From Ohtaekwangia sp966211525 (lineage in GTDB: Bacteria > Bacteroidota > Bacteroidia > Cytophagales > Cyclobacteriaceae): DNA of 31,496 bases. The notes beneath the pieces are model-generated. The model ran no database searches and was not told where the DNA came from. It saw nothing but the letters and a program-made list of their open reading frames with translations. Position numbers and translations under genes: made by a program. Of the stretch, positions 8,222-15,168 are shown in pieces (position 1 is the first letter of the stretch; each line of letters opens with the position of its first letter). Location: positions 1-31,496 of the forward strand of contig CBIHOZ010000077.1 in assembly GCA_966211525.1 (NCBI GenBank), in the 5' to 3' direction.

Positions 8222-8322
8222 GAGGGGTACACGCTGTATTCGGTCAGTCTGAGCCTGGCCTGTAATGGCGCGTGTATCCTCCAGAAATCCCACTCATCCC
8301 TGTATTCCTTCACTGGAGGATA
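8222..8322 (+). promoter_or_regulatory. Two mutually exclusive inverted repeats upstream of the oxidoreductase gene
   Basis: Segment A GAGGGGTACACGC (8222-8234) can pair with segment B GCGTGTATCCTC (8270-8281), with one bulge and otherwise Watson-Crick or G-T pairs. Segment B overlaps TATCCTCCAG (8275-8284), which pairs perfectly over 10 bases with segment C CTGGAGGATA (8313-8322). Both stems cannot form at once, an arrangement typical of attenuators and riboswitches. There is no T-run after segment C, so a plain terminator is not indicated. It may instead be the 3' end of the upstream transcript. Function unknown. Confidence 0.4.
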
Positions 8323-8388
8323 ACTTCCTTCGTACAGCAGCAACTTCGCGGGTATTCTTTACCTTGTACATACTTTGCCCTTAAGCGT

Positions 8389-9486
8389 ATGTCACGACTA
8401 ATACTCACGATCGCCATGCTGGTGTTTGCCTATACTATTGCATTGCCACAGGATAAGAAACCTTTTCGCATTGGCGTAGCCGGGTTAACACACGGCCACG
8501 TTGGATGGATCCTCGACCGCGCAGATGATGGAGACATTGAAATAACCGGTATAGCTGAGCCTGACCGTGCCCTGGGCGAACGTTATTGCAAGCAGTATAA
8601 ATTGCCGCTAACACTGCTATATACTTCACTGGAAGAGATGCTTGAGAAGACACGCCCGGAGGCCGTTACCGGGTTCAGCAGTACCTTTGAACATCTGGAC
8701 GTTGTGAAGGCCTGCGCTCCACGGCACATTCATGTGATGGTTGAAAAACCATTGGCGGTAAGTATGGATCACGCACGACAAATCGAATCGCTCGCGCGCA
8801 AGCACAATATTTTTGTTCTTACCAATTACGAAACTACCTGGTATACCAGTAATCAGAAAGTAGAAGAGATCTTTCTGAAGAATCACTCCCTCGGCAAATT
8901 ACGCAAAGCTGTTATTCACGATGGTCATGAAGGCCCCAAGGAAATTGGCGTTGGTCCGGAGTTCTTGAACTGGCTTACCGATCCGGTTAAAAACGGAGGC
9001 GGTGCTCTAATGGACTTTGGATGTTACGGTGCAAACCTGCTTACCTGGCTGATGAATGGTGCCAAGCCACTAACGGTATCGGCTGTTACCCAACAACTGA
9101 AACCACATATATACCCGCGTGTAGATGACGATGCAACAATCATCGTTACCTATCCGGAAGGACAGGGAATTATACAGGCATCCTGGAACTGGCCGTTTGG
9201 TCGTAAAGATATGGAGCTATACGGCGAGCGCGGATATATACTGGCCGATCGCCAGGGCTCTAAAGTAAAATCTGCAGCGAACAAACCGGAAGAGTATATA
9301 ACCAGTCCTGCTTATGAAAAGTCCTATAGCGACCCGTTCGCATACCTCGCAGCCGTTGTACGTGGCGAAATAAAAGTTCGTCCGACAGACCTGTCATCGC
9401 TGGAGAATAATCTTATCGTTGTGGAGATACTGGAAGCTGCCAAACAATCCGCACGCGAGGGGAGAGTGATCAGGCTTGGTAAGTAG
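8389..9486 (+). CDS. Secreted Gfo/Idh/MocA-family oxidoreductase
   Basis: Predicted NAD(P)-dependent sugar or polyol oxidoreductase of 365 residues. The start at 8389 gives a signal peptide, MSRLILTIAMLVFAYTIALPQ, directly followed by the Rossmann fold FRIGVAGLTHGHVG (26-39). Family hallmarks are the loop motif EKP (119-121) after strand HIHVMV, and GGGALMDFGCYG in the middle of the C-terminal alpha/beta domain, the usual position of catalytic residues. The frame is open to 8272, but the extra N-terminal residues would mask the signal peptide. Export of Gfo/Idh/MocA enzymes to the periplasm is common in Bacteroidota. The gene is alone on its strand here, with no kinase, isomerase or transporter beside it, so the substrate cannot be inferred. 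Confidence 0.9.
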   Translation: MSRLILTIAMLVFAYTIALPQDKKPFRIGVAGLTHGHVGWILDRADDGDIEITGIAEPDRALGERYCKQYKLPLTLLYTSLEEMLEKTRPEAVTGFSSTFEHLDVVKACAPRHIHVMVEKPLAVSMDHARQIESLARKHNIFVLTNYETTWYTSNQKVEEIFLKNHSLGKLRKAVIHDGHEGPKEIGVGPEFLNWLTDPVKNGGGALMDFGCYGANLLTWLMNGAKPLTVSAVTQQLKPHIYPRVDDDATIIVTYPEGQGIIQASWNWPFGRKDMELYGERGYILADRQGSKVKSAANKPEEYITSPAYEKSYSDPFAYLAAVVRGEIKVRPTDLSSLENNLIVVEILEAAKQSAREGRVIRLGK

Positions 9487-9593
9487 TATATATAGTAAGC
9501 CAGCTACTGTAACTATAATTTATGCAGAGCGAGTCGCGATGCCTGATAACAATCTGACCAGAGAGAGGAGAGAGGTAATTTTTTTATGAGGAA

Positions 9594-9851
9594 TCACTTT
9601 CCCTTGGGACTAATGTCGGCAAGCGCCTGCATCATTTCTTTCTGGATAACGGCATCGAGCTGACTTAGCTTTTCCGCGAGGTCTTCGTTCACGGCATTTC
9701 TGTCGATCTTTCCTTCCTGTAGCAGGTGCTGAAGTTCGAATTGTTTTTTGAGAATGGACTGCAGATAAACCGTGTTTTGAATGGCATGCTTGAGCAGGTA
9801 AAGCTGAAGATTGTCTTGATTCAGATTCGATATGTCTCCCGTGTTGGTCAT
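9594..9851 (-). CDS. Small helical hypothetical protein
   Basis: 85 residues from an ATG at 9851, divergent from the lipoprotein gene at 9968. The sequence is almost entirely amphipathic helix (LQLYLLKHAIQNTVYLQSIL, then KIDRNAVNEDLAEKLSQLD, ending QKEMMQALADISPKGK) and probably forms a coiled coil or helical bundle. No signal peptide, membrane segment or catalytic motif is visible. I judge it real because its composition is protein-like and it fills the interval without competing with another gene; no function can be assigned. Confidence 0.6.
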   Translation of the reverse strand: MTNTGDISNLNQDNLQLYLLKHAIQNTVYLQSILKKQFELQHLLQEGKIDRNAVNEDLAEKLSQLDAVIQKEMMQALADISPKGK

Positions 9852-9942
9852 GTTCAGTTGTTTGTTTGACGACTCAATATTTCGAAAAAAAATACTCGTT
9901 TCAAAGTTGGCATGGCGGTAGGCATGGGTTCTTTCAAATTAG

Positions 9943-9950
9943 TACATTTG
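9943..9950 (+). promoter_or_regulatory. Bacteroidota -7 promoter element for the lipoprotein pair
   Basis: TACATTTG matches TAnnTTTG exactly and ends 17 bases before the ATG at 9968. No good TTG is seen at the expected -33 position, so the promoter may be weak or activator-dependent. Confidence 0.45.
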
Positions 9951-9967
9951 CCGGCTGTTGTTATAAG

Positions 9968-10981
9968 ATGCGTTGCATTACGAACCTGCTTGCTTTGTGT
10001 TTGATCCTGTCGGCCTGTACTACTCCTGAGGATGGGAGCAAGCCTGCTGTTTCTTTTTACTATTGGCGCACGGTTTTTAAACTCACTCCAAATGAACGGT
10101 ACACGCTGGAGCAAAACGGTGTCTCCAAACTATATGTACGCTATTTCGATGTAGCGTTACAGAAAGGACAACCCGTTCCGTTGTCGGCCATAACGTTTGA
10201 TGAACAGCCAGGTGATCTCCACATTATTCCCGTAATATATATTCGAAATGAAGTAATGCTTCAGCCTGCCCTGGCCATAGACGATCTCGTTGATAAAGTA
10301 TTGTCCTATATCCGGCAAATTAACACCAGACATAACATTGCCTATGACGAAATCCAGCTTGACTGCGACTGGACTCTGAATAGCAAAGAAGTATATTTCA
10401 AATTTATCGACTTGCTGAAAGCGAAGAGTAACAAAAAACTTTCCGCAACAATACGACTCCACCAGGTAAAGTATTTTCGGAACACCGGTGTGCCCGCGGT
10501 AGACCGTGGCGTGTTGATGTATTACAATATGGGACGCATTGCTCCTGATTCCTCGAATTCCATTTACGAACGCGCGACTGCGCAGCTTTATACTGCGAGT
10601 TTAAAAAGTTACCCGTTGCCACTGGATATAGCGCTGCCGGTTTTTAGCTGGGGTATACATGTGCGAAACAATACGGTGATTGGCTTACTCAATAAAGTTG
10701 ACGAAACAAACTTTCAGGAGGATGATCATTTTGAAATGAGACAGCCCCCGTTCTTTGAAGTGAAGGACAACATTGTTAAAATGGGTTATTACTTTGAGAA
10801 GGGAGATCGCATTAAGATCGAATCGGTGAAGCCCGATGACCTGGAAGAAATGATCGAAGACCTTTCGAAAGCAATGACCCGACAACCTGGCGAACTGATA
10901 TTCTACGACCTCGATAACTTTAACCTGAAACACTACCAGCATGAGAACCAATTCTTTCAAAAAATTAGCCGTACTCTGTAG
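9968..10981 (+). CDS. Hypothetical lipoprotein, barrel-like enzyme fold suspected
   Basis: 337 residues from the ATG at 9968, which places a lipobox LSAC with Cys17 after a short hydrophobic stretch (LLALCLILSAC); the longer frame from 9866 would spoil this signal. The mature part starts with FYYWRTVFKL and then shows a regular strand-helix pattern: VSKLYVRYFDVAL, IIPVIYIRNEVM, a helix, YDEIQLDCDWT (about 125-135), LSATIRLHQV, RGVLMYYNMG, LDIALPVFSW. That order of strands ending in acidic or polar residues resembles a TIM-barrel glycoside hydrolase-like fold, with the D-x-D of IQLDCDW as a candidate active-site strand. I recognise no named family with certainty. Its last 41 bases overlap the next gene's start, so the two are probably translationally coupled and act together at the cell envelope. 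Confidence 0.75.
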   Translation: MRCITNLLALCLILSACTTPEDGSKPAVSFYYWRTVFKLTPNERYTLEQNGVSKLYVRYFDVALQKGQPVPLSAITFDEQPGDLHIIPVIYIRNEVMLQPALAIDDLVDKVLSYIRQINTRHNIAYDEIQLDCDWTLNSKEVYFKFIDLLKAKSNKKLSATIRLHQVKYFRNTGVPAVDRGVLMYYNMGRIAPDSSNSIYERATAQLYTASLKSYPLPLDIALPVFSWGIHVRNNTVIGLLNKVDETNFQEDDHFEMRQPPFFEVKDNIVKMGYYFEKGDRIKIESVKPDDLEEMIEDLSKAMTRQPGELIFYDLDNFNLKHYQHENQFFQKISRTL

Positions 10982-13175
10982 CCTTGTGGCTTTGGGTACT
11001 TACAGTATACTGTTTGCCTGTGCGGATTATTTTTGGGGATATGATTATGATTCCAACTTTACACCGGAGACGTATGTAGATAAATCGTATTCGCCTTTGT
11101 TCTTCGCTCCGCAGGATGTGTTTTATAGTATTGGTTTTGAAGCAGACTATACTTCACGTTTTAATGAGGATATAGTAGGAGAATGGTCAGAATATCTCAA
11201 AGGTAAATTCACCACGAAAGAACTTTCATTCCTTTTGTTGAACGACAGCGCAGACGTCCGTGTGAAAGAGATGTATAGTGCGGTGCAGAAAAAACAAAAG
11301 TTACCAGTTCCGTATGCGCGTCTTAATGGTGCAGACCCCCAGGTGAAAGGCTTTGTAGAATTTCTATACTATGCGAAAGATATTGAGACCAGCAGTACAA
11401 CGCCCCTCAATTCGTGGAGCTACGAGGAGACACAACCTGCACCCGCTGTTAATCCCAAGACACTCGCACAAGTTGAAAAACTTTACAATGAGACAAGCGA
11501 TGCTTTTCTGAAGAACCGCTATTGGTTCCAAACCATGAAGGCCTATTTCTATAGCAGCAACAAGCAAGGCACGGTAACATTCTTCGAAAAAACAAAAGCC
11601 GGTGTTCCACAGAATGTATTATACTGTCGCGGCCTGTCGTATGTAGCAGGTGTATATTACAAGAAGAAAGATTACGCTACATCCAACTATCTATACAGCG
11701 TGGTGTTTGACAAGTGTCCTGCACTCCGAACGGTTACGGCCTATAATTTTCATCCGCAGGAACAAAAAGATTTTCAGGCATCCCTGGCGTTAGCAAAGAC
11801 TCCCGAAGAAAAAGCAGGACTCTGGGCATTGTTTGGTTACTATGCAGACGAGAAAACTGCAATACGTGAAATATATAAATTGAATCCGGCCAGCGAACAC
11901 CTCGATTATCTGCTGACGCGACTTGTCAACAAAGAAGAAGTTCGTTTGAACGACATGGAGTTCAAGTCTGCCGTTGCGTATAAGCAAACCATGAAAGAGC
12001 AGATCAATAAAGACGCACTTCAATTGGTAAATACAATCGCGAAGGAAGAGAAAACCGGTAAACCACATCTGTGGAATATAGCGTCCGGTTATCTCAATAT
12101 TATCGCGGGTAACAACGCGCAGGCCTTGCAACTGATTGAGAAAGCAGAGAAGAAAGGTCCGAAGAGTGAATTGGCTTCCAACCAGATTCGTTTGCTGAAA
12201 CTTATAAACACGTTGTCTGCTACTACTAAAATGGATGAGAAAGCGGAAGGTAAACTATTACCGGAGCTCGATTGGCTATATCACATGAAAGATACGGAGG
12301 ACGAAGTATTCCGCTATAGAAATGCACTGGGCTGGAGCAAACGATATATAGCATCGTTGTATGCAAGCCAGCAAAATGTAGTCTTTGCAGAACTGTTTGA
12401 CGGCAACACAACATTCTATCAGATAGCGTCCAACGCGGAAGCCATGAAAACATTTTTACACAAGGCCAACAAATCACCATGGGAAAAACTGGCGGAAGGT
12501 ATTTATGGAATAACGTTGTCTGATATATATGAATACCAGGCAGTGATGAGTGCCTACGCGGGTAAACTTGACGAAGCCATTGCCTTCATGGAACAATCAG
12601 CGGAAGGTAAAAATGTCGAGCTCTATGGAAATCCGTTCAACGGTAAAATCAAAGATTGTCACGACTGCGATCATGCCGCACCACAAAAAGTAAAATATAC
12701 CAAGCTATCGTTCCTGAAGAAGATGAAAGAGATGCAGTCGCTGGTCGATAAAGGACAGGATGTTTATAACAACAGTTTGCTGCTTGGTAACGCTTATTAC
12801 AACATGACCTACTTTGGTAACGCACGAGCTTTCTATTACAACGACATTATCAATCAGTACGGTAACTATATAGATGAATATTACCAAAGCTATTTATTGA
12901 ACTGCGCTACCGCGAATCAATACTACGAGAAAGCTCTTGCCACAGCAACCAATGCCGAGCAAAAAGCCAAGTGTGTATATATGATGGCGAAGTGCGAGCG
13001 CAATGCATTCTACACAAAAGAGTACCACAGCAAAAACGACTTCTGGGGCGAACCCGAAGTAGCATTCCAGGCATGGAACGGTTTCAAAAAATTAAAAACC
13101 GAATACTCGAACACACGCTACTATAAAGAAGTAATTAACGAGTGTGGGTATTTTAGTAAGTACGTTGGGAAATAG
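10941..13175 (+). CDS. Large hypothetical lipoprotein with TPR-like repeats and a CxxC motif
   Basis: 744 residues. The N-terminus has a hydrophobic signal ending in LFAC (Cys27), compatible with a Bacteroidota lipobox, followed by ADYFWGYDYDSNFTPETYV and SYSPLFFAP. The rest is mostly helical with TPR-like stretches, for example around VYYKKKDYATSNYLYSVVF and LLGNAYYNMTYFGNARAFYY. A DCHDCDH motif (about 572-578) offers two Cys and two His and could bind a metal. The start codon lies 41 bases inside the upstream lipoprotein gene, so the two are expressed together. I do not recognise the family; a surface or periplasmic binding or scaffold role is inference. Confidence 0.75.
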   Translation: MRTNSFKKLAVLCSLVALGTYSILFACADYFWGYDYDSNFTPETYVDKSYSPLFFAPQDVFYSIGFEADYTSRFNEDIVGEWSEYLKGKFTTKELSFLLLNDSADVRVKEMYSAVQKKQKLPVPYARLNGADPQVKGFVEFLYYAKDIETSSTTPLNSWSYEETQPAPAVNPKTLAQVEKLYNETSDAFLKNRYWFQTMKAYFYSSNKQGTVTFFEKTKAGVPQNVLYCRGLSYVAGVYYKKKDYATSNYLYSVVFDKCPALRTVTAYNFHPQEQKDFQASLALAKTPEEKAGLWALFGYYADEKTAIREIYKLNPASEHLDYLLTRLVNKEEVRLNDMEFKSAVAYKQTMKEQINKDALQLVNTIAKEEKTGKPHLWNIASGYLNIIAGNNAQALQLIEKAEKKGPKSELASNQIRLLKLINTLSATTKMDEKAEGKLLPELDWLYHMKDTEDEVFRYRNALGWSKRYIASLYASQQNVVFAELFDGNTTFYQIASNAEAMKTFLHKANKSPWEKLAEGIYGITLSDIYEYQAVMSAYAGKLDEAIAFMEQSAEGKNVELYGNPFNGKIKDCHDCDHAAPQKVKYTKLSFLKKMKEMQSLVDKGQDVYNNSLLLGNAYYNMTYFGNARAFYYNDIINQYGNYIDEYYQSYLLNCATANQYYEKALATATNAEQKAKCVYMMAKCERNAFYTKEYHSKNDFWGEPEVAFQAWNGFKKLKTEYSNTRYYKEVINECGYFSKYVGK

Positions 13176-13354
13176 CTTCGAGCTTTGAGCTGTGAGCCGC
13201 GAGAAAAAGGCTACAAGTTGCTGGCTTCTGGCTGCTGGCGGTTACGTTACTACTATCGGGCAACGCGCTATACAGATATACATCCAGTAACCAGTAGCCA
13301 GCAGCCAGAGGCCAAAGGCCCCTACATTCTCGCAGCTCATAGCTCACAGCTATC
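13176..13354. repeat. Long imperfect inverted repeat made of degenerate heptamer arrays
   Basis: The whole gap between two convergent genes is one repeat structure. Left arm 13181-13245 and right arm 13287-13351 are both 65 bases, with a 41-base centre. The outer parts pair at 22 of 25 positions and the inner parts at 16 of 19 with a 3-base shift. Each arm is made of 7-nt tandem units: GAGCTTT, GAGCTGT, GAGCCGC (13180-13200), then CTGGCTT, CTGGCTG, CTGGCGG (13221-13241); on the other side CCAGTAA, CCAGTAG, CCAGCAG, CCAGAGG, CCAAAGG (13284-13318), then CTCGCAG, CTCATAG, CTCACAG (13329-13349). There is no T-run, so it is not a standard terminator. Confidence 0.85.
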
Positions 13355-14752
13355 TCAATGCGCTACGCCCGGCTCGGGGTTCGTATTCTTCTCATATACC
13401 CGGAAGTCGGTTATCAGGATTGATTCATTTTTTAATAGTGGACTTTGTCCTACAGGATTTTGGTCTAATCGTCCGCCGGACAGGCTTCGGTATATACCAT
13501 ATTTGTGACGTATATAGGAGCTTCCTGTGCGCCACATGTCGATGTTGCTATCGGTATAGTCAATGAGTACCTGGCCATCACGAATGCGGATGATTTTGCA
13601 GGAGTAATAGCCGTTGTGCGTATAGTGCATCTCTTCGCGAACCTGCACCCATTCATCCTCAAAAGCAGACAGCGGTATATCGTTTACAACGGTACCCTTA
13701 CCCGTACTGGCACCGTCTACTGAATGAATAATCTGCATGCGTCTGTTCGAACCATCGCTGTTGGCGCGCGGTGTAATTGTAATTACCGGGCTTCCATTAT
13801 TCGGACCATCCTGTGCTTTTAACTGGTGAATGTGACAGAAGTTTTGTGTTGGTTGAAAACCTGCAGGCAGTTTGAATTTCCATTCGAGTATCTGCCATTC
13901 GTTCCAGTTACCTTGTACTTTGGCCCACGTGGTGTTATTGGTAATGGATTTCATTTCGTTGCGCTGACGGTCAACTGTGCCGGAGCTGCAACGGTCTCCA
14001 TCGATCACCGGGTCTATATGTATATCAAATCGAAAAACAGATTTGTTAAAGTATATATCATTCACAACATCACCATGTATACCATCGATGTGCCCACCAT
14101 AGCCACCAGAACAATTAGGATGCTCTGAGTAATCGAATCCATATTGCTTCATATAGGAGTTTAATTCATTGTATGGTTTTCCAGCCATGGATGCATCTGC
14201 GCCCAATGTAGTTGTAAGGATATAGCCGCGACAACCGGGAGCGATTAATCCTTTCTCTGTACAGGATCTTCCGGCTTTTATCCACCCTTGTGAAGGCACT
14301 GCGGAGTATAATGTATCGAGTGTGAACTCGATTATATACTGATCGGCACAGTCGAGGTCATCGAATTTTACAAAGTTTGAAGATGAAGGTATACAACCTG
14401 TCGCTCCTTCACTGGCTTCTATTTTTCCTAACCAGTCTGCACCATTGACTTTGGCCGAGACTATATTTGCCAGGGTCGGGCTTGCATCGTCACAATTCCC
14501 GAAGTTGATAATGAAATGTCCCGGATGTTTGGATGCACTACTCTTGGTAATGGTATACGTCCACGTATTTCCGGATACTTGTTGGCTCACCTGGTAGTCA
14601 ACGTCAGGGCTACCGCGCCTGGCATTCTCTGTTGCTACAGATGATGTTGCTGCATCTTCTCCTGCAGGAGCGAGTAATTCGTCTTTGCATGCGAATGTGA
14701 ATCCTGCCAGGAGCGTTGCTGATAGAAGGATCCGAAGTGATTGTTTTTTCAT
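13355..14752 (-). CDS. Lipoprotein polysaccharide lyase, jelly-roll type
   Basis: 465 residues with a lipoprotein-like signal ending at Cys22 (ATLLAGFTFAC) and a low-complexity linker (23-50). Residues about 50-180 look like a beta-rich accessory domain with paired cysteines. The C-terminal part (about 235-455) looks like a concanavalin-type beta-jelly-roll lyase: FRFDIHID, QRNEMK (263-268), the strand EWKFKLPAGF, HIHQLKA (307-313), PVITITPR, and KYGIYRS (417-423). The R-N-E, H-I-H-Q and Y-G-I-Y positions correspond to the usual catalytic strands of alginate, glucuronan and heparin-lyase-like families, suggesting beta-elimination of an uronic-acid polysaccharide. The exact PL family is not assignable by eye. 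It stands alone, convergent with the lipoprotein pair and divergent from the helicase. Confidence 0.75.
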   Translation of the reverse strand: MKKQSLRILLSATLLAGFTFACKDELLAPAGEDAATSSVATENARRGSPDVDYQVSQQVSGNTWTYTITKSSASKHPGHFIINFGNCDDASPTLANIVSAKVNGADWLGKIEASEGATGCIPSSSNFVKFDDLDCADQYIIEFTLDTLYSAVPSQGWIKAGRSCTEKGLIAPGCRGYILTTTLGADASMAGKPYNELNSYMKQYGFDYSEHPNCSGGYGGHIDGIHGDVVNDIYFNKSVFRFDIHIDPVIDGDRCSSGTVDRQRNEMKSITNNTTWAKVQGNWNEWQILEWKFKLPAGFQPTQNFCHIHQLKAQDGPNNGSPVITITPRANSDGSNRRMQIIHSVDGASTGKGTVVNDIPLSAFEDEWVQVREEMHYTHNGYYSCKIIRIRDGQVLIDYTDSNIDMWRTGSSYIRHKYGIYRSLSGGRLDQNPVGQSPLLKNESILITDFRVYEKNTNPEPGVAH

Positions 14753-15114
14753 TTCGTGTTTGGTTATGGGTTTGATGATAACCTGTTTTGCTAAATGACG
14801 GTGGGCGATTTATATTCCCTTCCTTTTGGGAGTGGAAAGAACGTTCAGTGAAGGTTAGAAAAAGTTCAGCGTCATCTCGAGCGTACAGTTTCCCTATGGA
14901 ATGCATGTTTCCCGCGCGAGACCCCAATGTCAGGCTCTTGTCAGGAGCATCTGTTCAGAGTATATATTGTTACGATTTTTCGGTGCTCCGACCAGGGCTT
15001 CTCGCGTTGACTGTGCAGACATGAATTAAAAGCGAACGCTCGAAGTGACGTTATTAGCAGCGTCCTTTCATCGGATTAATCCTTACCAACATTCTTTTTA
15101 TGCGTATAAACTTT
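14753..15114. other. Divergent intergenic region between lyase and helicase genes
   Basis: About 360 bases with no gene I can support. Short frames on either strand lack motifs. A small palindrome GAACGTTC lies near 14839. I found no exact TAnnTTTG element for the minus-strand lyase gene; the helicase promoter is listed separately. Confidence 0.4.
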
Positions 15115-15143
15115 TAATTTTGCGGTTTGCCTGCGGCCGCAGG
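15115..15143 (+). promoter_or_regulatory. Promoter -7 element and 5' palindrome of the helicase gene
   Basis: TAATTTTG (15115-15122) matches TAnnTTTG. A transcript would start about 7 bases later, at or next to the perfect 14-base palindrome CCTGCGGCCGCAGG (15130-15143), giving a hairpin at or very near the 5' end of the mRNA. The palindrome is far more GC-rich than its surroundings. The ATG is 25 bases further on. Confidence 0.55.
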
Positions 15144-15168
15144 TTCGATTTTTTTGAAATTACAAGTG

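Noticed and set aside
13176..13354. Possible CRISPR array or REP element
   Set aside because: Units are 7 nt and contiguous, with no spacers; no cas or RAYT-type gene is present in the window.
13185..13508. 107-residue plus-strand frame through the inverted repeat
   Set aside because: Translation of the heptamer repeats followed by the antisense of the lyase gene; not protein-like.
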